Shown one piece after another: positions 46,744-55,377 of a DNA stretch of 64,000 nt; position 1 is the first letter of the stretch; each line of letters starts with the position of its first letter. The notes below the pieces were generated by a model. The model saw nothing but the letters and a program-made list of their open reading frames with translations, ran no database searches and was not told where the DNA came from. Source of the DNA: Mesobacterium pallidum (lineage in GTDB: Bacteria > Pseudomonadota > Alphaproteobacteria > Rhodobacterales > Rhodobacteraceae); the NCBI RefSeq assembly GCF_019966535.1, contig NZ_JAIMID010000001.1:434001-498000 (forward strand), in the 5' to 3' direction. Position numbers and translations under genes: made by a program.

Positions 46744-46765
46744 AAGGCCCCGCGCTGGGGGCCTT
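46744..46765 (-). terminator. terminator of the tRNA-Met gene
   Basis: On the minus strand AAGGCCCC-CAGCGC-GGGGCCTT followed by TT; an 8-bp stem 28 bp past the tRNA 3' end. Confidence 0.8.
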
Positions 46766-46792
46766 GTGGATCCATCATGTGAAGGAGGGGTT

Positions 46793-46869
46793 TGGTAGCG
46801 GAGGAGGGACTTGAACCCCCGACACGCGGATTATGATTCCGCTGCTCTAACCAGCTGAGCTACTCCGCC
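46793..46869 (-). tRNA. tRNA-Met (CAT anticodon, elongator type)
   Basis: 77 nt including encoded CCA. Acceptor GGCGGAG pairs with CTCCGCT, D arm AGCTCAGCTGGTTAGAGC, anticodon stem GCGGA/TCCGC with loop ATCATAA (anticodon CAT), T arm ending GGTTCAAGTCC. The first base pair is G-U, not the mismatch of an initiator, so this is an elongator. Ile-CAT is possible but the body fits the alphaproteobacterial elongator Met. Confidence 0.95.
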
Positions 46870-47020
46870 AAACCGTGCGGGGGAATTAGGCAAAGCCCGG
46901 CCGGGGGTCAAGCGGGAAATTCGGCGCGCGGGCATTTTTTCGCGGGTGTTTGTCGCCTTGGCGGCTTGACCTCGCGGCGCGCTGCGGATGCACTCGGGCG
47001 ATGTCGCCGGGAGGGATGCG

Positions 47021-48457
47021 ATGACCGATCATGATAGCCTCGATCCGCAGGATTGGGAGGCGTTCCGCCGCGCCGCGCATGACCTGCTCGACGCCTGCGT
47101 GGACCAGTTGGCCGATGCGCGGGCGCGGCCCTGGCACCCGGTGCCCGAACGGCTGGAGGCGGCTTATGCGCTGGACACCCCGCCGCTGGCGGACGAGGCC
47201 GCGCTGGGCGCCGCGCTGGCCGCGGATGTGCTGTCCCATGGGACCGGCAACACCCATCCGACCTTCTTCGGCTGGGTGCATGGCACGGGGCTTGCCTCGG
47301 GCCTGATGTCCGAGATGGTCGCGGCCACGGTCAATGCCAACCTCGGCGGGCGCGACCACGCGGCGATGCGGATGGAGCGGGCGGTGATCGACTGGACGCG
47401 CCGCGTGATGGGCTTCCCGGAGGGCGCCAGCGGCGTGCTGGTCGCCGGCACCTCGCAGGCGACGGTGATCGCGCTGGCGGCGGCCCGGGTGCGGGCGCTG
47501 GGCGACGTGCGTGCGGCGGGGCAGGGCGACCGGTGCTTGCGCGTCTACGCGGGACGCGCCGCGCACAACGCCCTGCGCAAGGCGGTCGAGCTGCTGGGCA
47601 TCGGCCACGACAACCTGGTGCTTTTTGACGACGGCCCGCGCGGACCGGACCCGGATACGATCCGCGCCGCCATCGCCGCCGACCGGGCGGCGGGCCGGGT
47701 GCCGCTTGCGGTGGTCGCCACTGCCGGCTCTGTCGACCTCGGCCGCTTCGACGACCTGCCCGCGCTGGCGGATCTCGCGCTGTACGAAGGCCTCTGGTTC
47801 CACGTCGACGGCGCCTTCGGTGCCTGGATCCGCCTCGCCGATGCGCCCTGGCGCGATCTTGGCCGGGGGATCGAGCGCGCCGACAGCCTCGCCTGCGACT
47901 TCCACAAGTGGATGTACGTGCCCTACGATTGCGGCCTCGTGCTGATCCGGGACGAGGCCGCCCACCGCGCCGCCTTCGCCGCGCGCCCTTCCTACCTCGC
48001 CGGCCAGGCGCGCGGGCTCGCTGGCGGCGAGCCCTGGTTCTGCGACTACGGGATCGACCTGTCGCGGGGCAATCGCGCGCTCAAGGTCTGGTCGGCGATC
48101 CGCCTCTACGGCCCTGAACGGTTCGGTGCCGCGATAACGGAGAACTGCCGCCTCGCTGCCCGCATGGGCGCGCGCGTGACGGCGACGCCGCACATGGCGC
48201 TGGCCGCTCCGGTGGTGTCGAACCTCTGCGTCTTCACCGCCGACGACCGGCTGCCACCGGACGCGCAATCCGCGCTCAACACCCGCATCGCCGCCGACCT
48301 CCAGCTCTCGGGGCAGGGCGTCTTCTCGACCACGCAGGTCGGCGGCGTCACCTGCCTGCGCGCCGCCATCACCAACCACCGCACGCGGCCGGAGGATGTC
48401 GATGCCGTCACTTCCGCCGTTGCGGGTGCTCGGGATGCAGAGGGCGCGTCCGTTTGA
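47021..48457 (+). CDS. group II pyridoxal-phosphate decarboxylase (aromatic amino acid type)
   Basis: 478 residues. GTGNTHPTFFGWVHGTGLASG (substrate loop), VLVAGTSQATVIALAAAR, VVATAGSVDLGRFDDL, WFHVDGAFGAWIRL and the PLP lysine in ACDFHKWMYVPYDCG. Matches the AADC/tryptophan-tyrosine decarboxylase family (PF00282). Substrate unknown. GAGGGATGCG precedes the ATG. The stop codon already lies in the repeat element that follows. Confidence 0.92.
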   Translation: MTDHDSLDPQDWEAFRRAAHDLLDACVDQLADARARPWHPVPERLEAAYALDTPPLADEAALGAALAADVLSHGTGNTHPTFFGWVHGTGLASGLMSEMVAATVNANLGGRDHAAMRMERAVIDWTRRVMGFPEGASGVLVAGTSQATVIALAAARVRALGDVRAAGQGDRCLRVYAGRAAHNALRKAVELLGIGHDNLVLFDDGPRGPDPDTIRAAIAADRAAGRVPLAVVATAGSVDLGRFDDLPALADLALYEGLWFHVDGAFGAWIRLADAPWRDLGRGIERADSLACDFHKWMYVPYDCGLVLIRDEAAHRAAFAARPSYLAGQARGLAGGEPWFCDYGIDLSRGNRALKVWSAIRLYGPERFGAAITENCRLAARMGARVTATPHMALAAPVVSNLCVFTADDRLPPDAQSALNTRIAADLQLSGQGVFSTTQVGGVTCLRAAITNHRTRPEDVDAVTSAVAGARDAEGASV

Positions 48458-48684
48458 GTATTTGAGGAATAGTGAAAGCAGGGGCGCCACTCCCCTGTTC
48501 ACCTTTGCATGAATATCCCGGGGAGTGTGAGGGGCAGCGCCCCTCGGTCCGATATCATCGCCCTGGTGACGCGGCGGGATCGCCTCCGGCGGGCATATTT
48601 TCAGAAGGATGAAAGCCCAATAGCAACGTTCCCCCCTTCACCTTGCCAATAAACTCCGGGGAGCGCGAGGGGCTGGCCCCTCGC
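48456..48684. repeat. double copy of the dispersed hairpin element (229 bp)
   Basis: Collinear with the 228-bp copy at 55378. Module 1 opens GAGTATTTGAGGAATAGTGAA and closes with AATATCCCGGGG plus hairpin GAGGGGC-AGC-GCCCCTC. Module 2 opens GGGCATATTTTCAGAAGGATG and closes with CTTGCCAATAAACTCCGGGG plus GCGAGGGGCTGGCCCCTCGC. It overlaps the stop codon of the decarboxylase gene. Remaining sequence to ectC (48685-48817) shows nothing recognisable. Confidence 0.85.
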
Positions 48685-48817
48685 TCCGACGGCATCCACC
48701 AGACGGGCGTGGGATTGGCTTTGGCCCCTCACGACGCGCAGACGGGGCCGCGCGTCGGCGCGGCCCCGGCCGGTCGGATCGCGCAGCGATCCGAAACTCC
48801 CTGTGGACCCCGGCGGA

Positions 48818-49207
48818 TCAGTCGGCGGGGGCGTAGCTGCCGTCCGCCTGGTGCACTTCGGTCCCCGTCACAGGCGGGTTGAAGCAGCAGGCCATGACCA
48901 GCTCTTCCTCGGCCCGCAGCACGTGGCGGTCGTGCTGGTCCAGCGCATACATGGTGCCCGGCTTGATCGCGTGGGTCTCGCCCGTGGCAAGGTCCGTGAT
49001 CGACCCCTTGCCCTGCATGCAGTAGACGCTCTCGAAGTGGTTCTTGTACTCGAACGTGTGCTCCGAGCCGGCCTCGAGAAAGGTGATGTGGAACGAAAAG
49101 CCCATGTTGTCGTCGGCCAGCAGCATCCTCACGGACGTCCAGTTGGCATCCGACACGACGCGGTCGCGGTCGTTCCTGGTGATCTCGTCGAAATCTCGCA
49201 CGATCAT
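48818..49207 (-). CDS. ectC: L-ectoine synthase
   Basis: 129 residues, typical. Cupin-fold cyclase closing N-gamma-acetyl-diaminobutyrate to ectoine. Seen: MIVRDFDEI start, [60 protein letters not shown]. Last gene of ectABC, 4 bp after ectB. No ectD hydroxylase or dedicated aspartokinase gene follows. Confidence 0.97.
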   Translation of the reverse strand: MIVRDFDEITRNDRDRVVSDANWTSVRMLLADDNMGFSFHITFLEAGSEHTFEYKNHFESVYCMQGKGSITDLATGETHAIKPGTMYALDQHDRHVLRAEEELVMACCFNPPVTGTEVHQADGSYAPAD

Positions 49208-49211
49208 GGTG

Positions 49212-50507
49212 TCACTCCGCTGCGATCTTCATCGGTTCGGCCATGGTCACTTCGCGCGCGGCCTCGAGCAGGATGTCGAACCCCTTGTTCAGCATCTCTT
49301 GCGAGGTCGTCAGCGGCGCCAGCACCTTGACCACCTGGTCGTCGGACCCCGAGGTCTCGATCACGAGGCCCTTTTCGAAGGCGCGGGCGCAGATGGCACC
49401 GGCCAGTTCGCCTGTGCCGACATCAACGCCGCGCATCATGCCGCGGCCCTTGAGGAAGGCGCCGGGGACAAGGCAGGCCAGCTCGCCCAGACGTTCCTCG
49501 AGCAGGTCCGATTTCTCGGCAATCTCGGCCTGGAACGCACCGTCAGACCAGAATTTCTCGATCGCGACGCGGGCCGTGACGAAGGCATGGGTGTTGCCGC
49601 GGAACGTGCCGTTGTGCTCGGCGGGCCCGAAGATGTCATGCTCGGGGCGCACCAGCATCAGCGCCATCGGCAGACCGTAGCCCGAGACCGACTTGGCCAT
49701 GGTCACGATATCCGGGGTCACGCCCATCTCTTCGAAGGAAAAGAACGTGCCGGTCCGGCCGCAGCCGGCCTGGATGTCGTCGATGATCAGCAGCGCGCCG
49801 TGACGCTTGGCCAGATCGGCGATGCGCTGGACCCACTCGGCCGAGGCGACGTTCAGCCCGCCTTCGCCCTGCACGGTCTCGAGCAGGATCGCGGCCGGGG
49901 CGTCGATGCCCGAAGAACCGTCTTCCAGCATCGCCTCGAGCAGGTCGCCGGTGTCCATGTTGCCGCCCATGTAGCGGTCGAAGGGCATCCGCGTCACGCC
50001 GTTCAGCGTGGTGCCGGCGCCGCCGCGGTGATAGCCGTTGGCGGTCGCGGCCAGCGCGCCCAGGGTCACGCCGTGAAAGCCGTTGGTAAAGGCGATCACG
50101 TTGGTGCGGCCGGTCTTTTTGCGCGCGATCTTCAGCGCGGCCTCGACCGCATTGGCACCGGTCGGTCCGGTGAACATCACCTTGTGGTCAAGGTCGCGCG
50201 GGGTCAGGATGTGCTCTTCGAAGGCGCGCAGGAAGTCGCCTTTCACGTCGGTGTGCAGGTCCAGCATATGGGCCGGACCGTCGCCGGCGATGTGGTCCAT
50301 CAGCGCGGCCTTCATGTCCGGGTCGTTGTGCCCGTAGTTCAGCGACGAGCAGCCGGCCAGGAAGTCGATGTAGCGGCGCCCCTCTGCGTCGATCATTTCC
50401 GAGCCACGGGCTTCGGTGAACACCGTGTCGAGGCCACGGCAGTAGCTGCGGGCTTCCGATTCACGGCGGGTAAAGATGGTCTTGTCGGCTGACATGTCAG
50501 TCGGCAT
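49212..50507 (-). CDS. ectB: diaminobutyrate-2-oxoglutarate transaminase
   Basis: 431 residues. Class III aminotransferase making L-2,4-diaminobutyrate from aspartate semialdehyde: [66 protein letters not shown] and the PLP lysine in [11 protein letters not shown]. The ATG at 50507 has AGAGAGG upstream; a second ATG four codons later is possible. Confidence 0.97.
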   Translation of the reverse strand: MPTDMSADKTIFTRRESEARSYCRGLDTVFTEARGSEMIDAEGRRYIDFLAGCSSLNYGHNDPDMKAALMDHIAGDGPAHMLDLHTDVKGDFLRAFEEHILTPRDLDHKVMFTGPTGANAVEAALKIARKKTGRTNVIAFTNGFHGVTLGALAATANGYHRGGAGTTLNGVTRMPFDRYMGGNMDTGDLLEAMLEDGSSGIDAPAAILLETVQGEGGLNVASAEWVQRIADLAKRHGALLIIDDIQAGCGRTGTFFSFEEMGVTPDIVTMAKSVSGYGLPMALMLVRPEHDIFGPAEHNGTFRGNTHAFVTARVAIEKFWSDGAFQAEIAEKSDLLEERLGELACLVPGAFLKGRGMMRGVDVGTGELAGAICARAFEKGLVIETSGSDDQVVKVLAPLTTSQEMLNKGFDILLEAAREVTMAEPMKIAAE

Positions 50508-50561
50508 GGGGAGATCCTCTCTGGGGTCTTCTGGGAATGGGGAAAGCGGCGGGGCGGCGGG

Positions 50562-51065
50562 TCAGGCCACGGCCCTGAGCTGTGCGGGGAAGGACAGCGT
50601 CACCATGTGTTCGCAGTCGTGTTCGCCGTTGAAGTGGTCTTCCTTGGCGAAGTGACGTTCGCTCGTCACCTCCGCGCCGCGGCTGCGCGCGAACTTGCGG
50701 AACAGCGCCCAGCTGGCGTCGTTGTCGGCGGTGATGGTGGTCTGCAGGTGGTTGACGTGCTCGTGCCCGTCGCGGTCAAGCAGGGCGCCCAGCATCCGTG
50801 TGCCAAGGCCGAGGCCACGCGCCTTTGCGCCAACAGCCACTTGCCAGACGAAGAACGTGTCGTCCGCATCGGGCAGGATGTAGCCCGAGATCCAGCCCAC
50901 GATCTCGCCGTCCACCTCTGCCAGGATGCAGCGGTCGGCGAAATGATCGCACTGGATCAGGTTGCAATACATGGAGTTCTCGTCAAGCGGCTTGCAGCTT
51001 TTGACAAGCTCGTAGACCGCCGCGCCGTCCTCTTTCGTGGGCTTGCGCAACGTGACGTCAGTCAT
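50562..51065 (-). CDS. ectA: L-2,4-diaminobutyrate acetyltransferase
   Basis: 167 residues. GNAT fold enzyme acetylating diaminobutyrate in ectoine synthesis. Seen: LRKPTKEDGAAVYELVKSCKPLDENSMYCNL, the acetyl-CoA loop VAVGAKARGLGLGTRMLGALLDR, and TTITADNDASWALF. A GTG nine codons upstream is an alternative start, but MTDVTLRKPT fits the family. First gene of ectABC, divergent from the MarR gene. Confidence 0.96.
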   Translation of the reverse strand: MTDVTLRKPTKEDGAAVYELVKSCKPLDENSMYCNLIQCDHFADRCILAEVDGEIVGWISGYILPDADDTFFVWQVAVGAKARGLGLGTRMLGALLDRDGHEHVNHLQTTITADNDASWALFRKFARSRGAEVTSERHFAKEDHFNGEHDCEHMVTLSFPAQLRAVA

Positions 51066-51119
51066 GGGTTTTGCATCCTTTCGGGTGGGCACTGTCCAGA
51101 TCCTCCAAATTTGCTTCGT

Positions 51120-51137
51120 GTTACTAAGTAGTGTAAC
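51120..51137. promoter_or_regulatory. palindrome in the ectA-marR gap, site 1
   Basis: GTTACTAAGTAGTGTAAC: outer arms GTTAC/GTAAC and inner ACTA-AG-TAGT. Located 55 bp upstream of ectA. Size and symmetry suit a MarR-type dimer. Confidence 0.5.
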
Positions 51138-51185
51138 GTCGCTGACGGATCAAGGGTTCCGTTTGTCACGTCATGAAATGATTGA

Positions 51186-51206
51186 ATATGCGCCATGAGC
51201 GCATAT
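51186..51206. promoter_or_regulatory. palindrome in the ectA-marR gap, site 2
   Basis: ATATGCGC-CATGA-GCGCATAT, perfect 8-bp arms with a 5-bp spacer, midway between the two divergent genes. Confidence 0.55.
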
Positions 51207-51233
51207 GTGGCCCGTTTGAGTCTTATTTTATTC

Positions 51234-51245
51234 GCTTAGCTAAGC
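51234..51245. promoter_or_regulatory. palindrome in the ectA-marR gap, site 3
   Basis: GCTTAGCTAAGC, a perfect 12-bp palindrome 58 bp upstream of the marR start; the TTAGCTAA core resembles MarR-family sites. Confidence 0.5.
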
Positions 51246-51302
51246 AAAGGTGTCGGGTCGTGTTGCGAAAGCCCCGGCGCTTGCGCAGAATAGGAGGAGA
51301 AC

Positions 51303-51851
51303 GTGTTCGAAGGTTTCTTGATGGATCGCACCGATACCAGCCTCATCGCCCTGCGCCGCATCCTGCGCGCGACCGAGCTGCACGGGAAGGAGCTGGCCCA
51401 GGCGGCCGGGCTCACGGCCGTGCAGTTCCGCGCGCTCCAGATCGTGGCCGAGACGGGCAGCGCGACGGCCAAGGCGATCGCCACCCGCATGGGCGTGACC
51501 CAGGCGACGGTGACGGCGCTGATCGACCGGCTGGTGCGGCAGGGGATGGTGGAACGCCAGCCCTCGCAGACCGACCGGCGGCAGGTCAACATCGTGCCGA
51601 CGGCGGCCGGCCAGAGAACGGTGGAGGAAGCGCCCGACGCGCTGCAGCAGCGCTACGTGCGCAAGTTCGAGGCGCTGGCCGACTGGGAGCAGGCGCAGAT
51701 CGTCGCCACGCTGGAACGGGTCGCCGCCATGCTGGACGCAGAGGAGCTGGACGCGTCCCCAGTGCTTGCGACGGGCCATATCCATGGCCCGGACGATGGC
51801 GTGGCCGGGCATCCGGCCCAGCGGCCCGGCCCCAAGCCCGTGGCCGGGTGA
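51303..51851 (+). CDS. MarR-family transcriptional regulator, probable ectoine regulator
   Basis: 182 residues. Winged helix: LAQAAGLTAVQFRALQIVAETGSATAKAIATRMGVTQATVTALIDRLVRQGMVERQPSQTDRRQVNIVPT. The C-terminal 30 residues are Gly/Pro-rich and unusual for MarR. GTG at 51303 follows AGGAGGA at ideal spacing; ATG at 51321 is an alternative. Divergent from ectABC, like the EctR1 repressors described in halotolerant methylotrophs, so I infer that it controls ectABC. Confidence 0.9.
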   Translation: MFEGFLMDRTDTSLIALRRILRATELHGKELAQAAGLTAVQFRALQIVAETGSATAKAIATRMGVTQATVTALIDRLVRQGMVERQPSQTDRRQVNIVPTAAGQRTVEEAPDALQQRYVRKFEALADWEQAQIVATLERVAAMLDAEELDASPVLATGHIHGPDDGVAGHPAQRPGPKPVAG

Positions 51852-51863
51852 CCGGCGCCCAAG

Positions 51864-52277
51864 TCAGGCCGCGGCGCGTTGCGCGCCTTTCATGACGCCG
51901 GCCAGAAGGGCATAGGTCTCGGCCCAGGCATCCTCGACCTCGGGGGTGAAATCGGGCCCGAGCGCCTCGCGCAGCGTTTCCAGCAGGGCGGCCCCGACGA
52001 AATCGTAATGCTGCGGCTGCACCTTGTAGTGCTGGTGGCGCGCGCCCAGGTCGGTCAGCGCGGGCAGGATACTGTCCATGTCGCGCAGGCCGGTGACCGC
52101 GGCCGACAGCATCTGCATCAGCATCGTCTTCTGGCTGCGCATGTCTTCGGGAAACAGCGGTCGCAGCTGCGGCGCGATCTCGAACAATCTTGCATAGAAC
52201 ATGTCGGCGGCGACGTCCTGAAGCGGCGCAATCCGGCGGAATGTCGACTGGACAAGATCGATCTGGCGGGGGGTCAT
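51864..52277 (-). CDS. single-domain globin
   Basis: 137 residues. Globin fold: IDLVQSTFRRIAPLQDVAADMFYARLFEIAPQLRPLFP at the N-terminus and the F-helix region LGARHQHYKVQPQHYDFVGAALLETL with the proximal histidine. No reductase domain, so a Vgb-like oxygen or nitric oxide binding protein. GAAGGAACC precedes the start. Convergent with the marR gene (12-bp gap). Confidence 0.9.
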   Translation of the reverse strand: MTPRQIDLVQSTFRRIAPLQDVAADMFYARLFEIAPQLRPLFPEDMRSQKTMLMQMLSAAVTGLRDMDSILPALTDLGARHQHYKVQPQHYDFVGAALLETLREALGPDFTPEVEDAWAETYALLAGVMKGAQRAAA

Positions 52278-52501
52278 GGCCTTTGGTTCCTTCTGCTCTT
52301 GCACCTTTGCTCCGCCACAGGGCGGTCGCGGTTTCCGGCAAAGAGCTTGAGGCCAGACCTGGCCGCGCCTCTCCGACGGTCGGTCCCGACCGGCGCTCGG
52401 AGGGCAGGGGCAGCGGCACGGCGGGTCACGCGGCCCCGGGCCTGCAACCGCCCGGGGTCCGATGCGACCCGGCGGTGGCATCAGCGTGACTCACGTTTTC
52501 T

Positions 52502-52541
52502 GCGCATGCAACATTATTTTTGCTGCGGGTGCAAAATGCGC
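52502..52541. promoter_or_regulatory. nested inverted repeat between globin and next gene
   Basis: GCGCAT...ATGCGC outer arms enclose TTTTGC-TGCGGGT-GCAAAA (52518-52536), a perfect 6-bp inverted repeat. It lies 44 bp upstream of the gene at 52585 in an AT-richer patch. No known regulator box is matched. The rest of the 307-bp gap shows no feature. Confidence 0.45.
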
Positions 52542-52584
52542 CCGGCAGTTGCGGCCTGGTGCGGGGCCGGTCTATCGTCGCGCC

Positions 52585-53151
52585 ATGAAAGACGCCGTGT
52601 TCGAGATCAAGCCGGCCCTGCTGCGCGGCCCGGTGACCTACCGGGTCGATGCCACGGGCGTGTCCGCCGAAAAGGGCGGCACCCCCCAGTGGCAGCTGCC
52701 GTTTTCGCAGGTCGAGGGGCTGCGCATCGTCGAGCTCGTGATCGATGGGCACCGGTTGGCGCGGATCGACCTGGCGCTGCCCGGCGGGCGCGTCCAGGCG
52801 ATCAGCCAGACGCTGGACGCCCGCGTGACGGCCGAGGACCCGGCCCGCCAGGGCTGGACCGCGCTGACCGCCAGCTTGTTGGACGGCGTGGCCCAGGTGC
52901 GGCCCGAGACCCCCGTGTACCTCGGCGAGACCCCGCGCAACCGCGGCATCATGTTCGGCATCGGTGCGCTGTCGCTGCTGTTTGCGGGCGGCATGGCCAT
53001 CGCCGCGGCCGGCAATGGCCGGCTGGAAGAGGCGGGGCTGCCGCTGGCCGTGATGTCCTTGTTCGGCGGCTGGATCGCCTGGCATTTCCATCCCTGGCGG
53101 CCCGAGATCACCTTTCCCGTCCGCCAGTTGGCCCCGCAGCCCGAAGCCTGA
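52585..53151 (+). CDS. hypothetical membrane protein
   Basis: 188 residues. The N-terminal 110 residues look like a small beta-rich PH-like domain (FEIKPALLRGPVTYRVDATGVSAEKGG). Two membrane segments follow (IMFGIGALSLLFAGGMAIAAA and LPLAVMSLFGGWIAWHF). I do not recognise a named family; similar proteins seem common in Rhodobacterales. The frame is open upstream, but the ATG at 52585 begins the ordered sequence. Confidence 0.8.
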   Translation: MKDAVFEIKPALLRGPVTYRVDATGVSAEKGGTPQWQLPFSQVEGLRIVELVIDGHRLARIDLALPGGRVQAISQTLDARVTAEDPARQGWTALTASLLDGVAQVRPETPVYLGETPRNRGIMFGIGALSLLFAGGMAIAAAGNGRLEEAGLPLAVMSLFGGWIAWHFHPWRPEITFPVRQLAPQPEA

Positions 53152-53161
53152 GGGGCAAAAG

Positions 53162-53187
53162 AAAAGGGCCGCCCCGAAGGACGGCCC
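53162..53187 (-). terminator. terminator of the Bax inhibitor-1 gene
   Basis: On the minus strand GGGCCGTCC-TTCG-GGGCGGCCC followed by TTTTC: a 9-bp stem with a UUCG tetraloop. It is between two converging genes and may serve both. Confidence 0.85.
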
Positions 53188-53212
53188 CGATCTTTGTGTC
53201 ATGCGCCGCGCG

Positions 53213-53950
53213 TCATTCGCGGTTGCCGAAGAGCTGCAGCAGGAACATGAACATGTTGATGAAGTCGAGGTAGAGCGACAGCGCGCCCATGATCGCCGAT
53301 TTGGCCAGCCACTCGCTGTCGCCGTGGTGGGCGTGGGCGAGGTACTCGATCTTGATCTTCTGCGTGTCATAGGCGGTCAGGCCGGCAAAGATCAGCACGC
53401 CCAGGATCGACACGGCGAAGGCAATCGCCGGGCTGCCCAGGAAGATGTTGATGATCGAAGCCACGATCAGGCCGATCACGCCCATGATCAGGAACGACCC
53501 CCAGGCCGAGATGTCCCGCTTGGTGGTGTAGCCATACAGCGACAGGCCCGCGAAGGCGATAGAGGTCACCAGGAACACCTGCGCGATCGACATGCCGGTG
53601 AAGGCGACGAAGATCCACGACATCGACAGGCCCATGACGGCCGCGAAGGCGAAGAAGAACAGCTGCGCGCCCGCCGCCGACAGCCGGTTGATGGCCGCGC
53701 CGAAGGCGAAGACCATGATCAGCGGGGCGAACATGACGATCCAGCCCAGGATGTTGGGCGACAGGGTGATCGGGTCACGGAAGATCGACAGAAGCTGGGG
53801 GCTCGACCCGACGGCCCAGGCCACCAGGAAGGTCAAAAGCGTGCCGACGGACATGGTCCCGTAGACCTTGTTCATGTGAGCGCGCAAGCCCTCGTCAATC
53901 TGGGCAGCACGCGCGCCGACGCCCGTCCGGATTGTATTGAAATCTGCCAT
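53213..53950 (-). CDS. Bax inhibitor-1/YccA family membrane protein
   Basis: 245 residues, seven predicted membrane segments. Seen: MADFNTIRTGVGARAAQIDEGLRAHMNKVYGTM, VGTLLTFLVAWAVG, FFAFAAVMGLSMSWIFVAFTGMSI, and AYDTQKIKIEY near the C-terminus (the conserved Asp region of BI-1). Family members are pH-sensitive calcium leak channels or membrane stress proteins. Probable promoter at 54012-54040. Confidence 0.93.
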   Translation of the reverse strand: MADFNTIRTGVGARAAQIDEGLRAHMNKVYGTMSVGTLLTFLVAWAVGSSPQLLSIFRDPITLSPNILGWIVMFAPLIMVFAFGAAINRLSAAGAQLFFFAFAAVMGLSMSWIFVAFTGMSIAQVFLVTSIAFAGLSLYGYTTKRDISAWGSFLIMGVIGLIVASIINIFLGSPAIAFAVSILGVLIFAGLTAYDTQKIKIEYLAHAHHGDSEWLAKSAIMGALSLYLDFINMFMFLLQLFGNRE

Positions 53951-54011
53951 TTGGTCCTCCGATAAGGGTCAGATGCAGGCGGGGTCCCTCCCGCCAAGGT
54001 CTTTGGGACCA

Positions 54012-54040
54012 GATATTGGCAGACCTGTCCCGCATTTCAA
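54012..54040 (-). promoter_or_regulatory. candidate promoter of the Bax inhibitor-1 gene
   Basis: On the minus strand TTGAAA (54040-54035), 17-bp spacer, AATATC (54017-54012), about 60 bp before the start codon. Confidence 0.35.
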
Positions 54041-54054
54041 GTGCCTGAGATGCA

Positions 54055-54090
54055 CAAAAAATCCCCGGGAAACGGTGCGTTTCCCGGGGA
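54055..54090 (-). terminator. strong terminator after the DUF1127 gene
   Basis: On the minus strand TCCCCGGGAAACG-CAC-CGTTTCCCGGGGA, a perfect 13-bp stem with a 3-base loop, then TTTTTT. One of the clearest terminators in the window. Confidence 0.9.
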
Positions 54091-54126
54091 AAGACCGGCG
54101 GGGAGAGCCGGGGGAGGCGCGGGCGC

Positions 54127-54330
54127 TCAGCCGCGCCAATGGGCGGGGGCATCCCAGGGGGCGCGAGTCGCCTCGGCCTTCGCGGCTTCCCGGCTGACGC
54201 CGATGTCGCGCAGGGCGGCCGCGTCGAGCTTTGCCAGCTGGCGGCGCTGCCGGTGCAGGGCCAGCATGGCGATCAGGCCCATGCGGCGGGGGGCGCGGGC
54301 GGGGGCAAGGAGGGCGAGGGAGCGGGACAT
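54127..54330 (-). CDS. DUF1127 small protein
   Basis: 67 residues. The DUF1127 motif is QRRQLAKLDAAALRDIGVSREAAKAEA, an Arg-rich helix pair ending in GVSREAA. DUF1127 proteins are small, highly expressed, stress- or phosphate-responsive in alphaproteobacteria, and in some species bind RNA. Divergent from a LysR gene that may control it. Confidence 0.9.
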   Translation of the reverse strand: MSRSLALLAPARAPRRMGLIAMLALHRQRRQLAKLDAAALRDIGVSREAAKAEATRAPWDAPAHWRG

Positions 54331-54440
54331 GTGATGTACCTTTCGTGTCGGATCGTGATATGTCGGCGTTGTCTTATTTCGATGCTTGATGTTATGGTCC
54401 ATTCGGGCGCATGATGAAAACGAATGTTTGTCATGCAAAA

Positions 54441-54457
54441 CATCACGAGAGGTGATG
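54441..54457 (+). promoter_or_regulatory. hairpin over the ribosome site of the LysR gene
   Basis: CATCAC-GAGAG-GTGATG, 6-bp arms with the GAGAGG Shine-Dalgarno in the loop, 2 bp before the ATG at 54460. It could be an operator or modulate translation. Confidence 0.45.
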
Positions 54458-54459
54458 AA

Positions 54460-55338
54460 ATGAGAAATCTCGACATCACGACCCTGCGCAGCTTTGTCGC
54501 CGTGGCGCAGAATGGCGGCGTCACCCGGGCGGCCGGGTACCTGAACCTGACGCAATCGGCGGTCTCGATGCAGGTCAAGCGGCTCGAAGACCTGTTGGGC
54601 CTCGACCTGCTCGACCGTTCGGCGCGCCGCGTGTCGCTGACGCCCGCGGGCGAGCAGTTCCTCGGTTACGCCCGCCGGATGGTCGAGCTGAACGACGAGG
54701 TCTTCGCCCGCCTGACCGAGCCCTCCCACGAGGGCGAGATCGTGCTGGGCGTGCCGCATGACATCGTCTACCCGGTGATCCCCAAGGTGCTGCAGCGCTT
54801 CAACGCCGAATATCCGCGGGTCAAGGTGAACCTCATCGCCTCCTACACGGCCGACCTGAAGGTGCAGTTCGAACAGGGCGAGTGCGACATCATCCTGACC
54901 ACGGAATATGGTCTCGACGAAGGTGGCGTCCGCCTCGCCGAGATGCCGCTGCGCTGGATCGCGGCGCCGGACGGGCAGGCCTGGCGCAGCCGGCCGCTGC
55001 GCGTGGCCTTCGGCCGCCGCTGCCGCTTCCGCCCCATCGCGCTGCGCGAACTCGAGGTGGCGGGTATCCCGTGGGAGATGGCGGTCGAATCCGAATCCGA
55101 CCGCACAATCGAGGCGACGGTCAGCGCCGACCTCGCCGTGGGCGCGATGCTGGAAGGGACCGAGCCGCCGCACCTGATCCGCCTGGGCGCGCAAAGCGGG
55201 CTGCCCGATCTGGGCCTGCAGCTGATCAACCTCTATGTCTCGCATGCCGATGCCGGCGGTCTTGCGCCCAAGCTGGCCGACATGATCCGGCAGGCCTACC
55301 TTGCCAGCTACGACCGGCCGGCCGAGGCGGCCGAGTAG
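54460..55338 (+). CDS. LysR-family transcriptional regulator
   Basis: 292 residues. N-terminal LysR winged helix (LDITTLRSFVAVAQNGGVTRAAGYLNLTQSAVSMQVKRLEDLLGLDLLDRSARRVSLT) and a periplasmic-binding-like effector domain (LGVPHDIVYPVIPKVLQRFNAEYPRVKVNL). The start uses GAGAGG inside a small hairpin. Likely regulates the divergent DUF1127 gene or itself. No metabolic neighbour suggests an inducer. Confidence 0.93.
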   Translation: MRNLDITTLRSFVAVAQNGGVTRAAGYLNLTQSAVSMQVKRLEDLLGLDLLDRSARRVSLTPAGEQFLGYARRMVELNDEVFARLTEPSHEGEIVLGVPHDIVYPVIPKVLQRFNAEYPRVKVNLIASYTADLKVQFEQGECDIILTTEYGLDEGGVRLAEMPLRWIAAPDGQAWRSRPLRVAFGRRCRFRPIALRELEVAGIPWEMAVESESDRTIEATVSADLAVGAMLEGTEPPHLIRLGAQSGLPDLGLQLINLYVSHADAGGLAPKLADMIRQAYLASYDRPAEAAE

Positions 55339-55377
55339 GGCCGCGACCCGCGCCTGCAGCGCGGATGCCTTGGGCGA

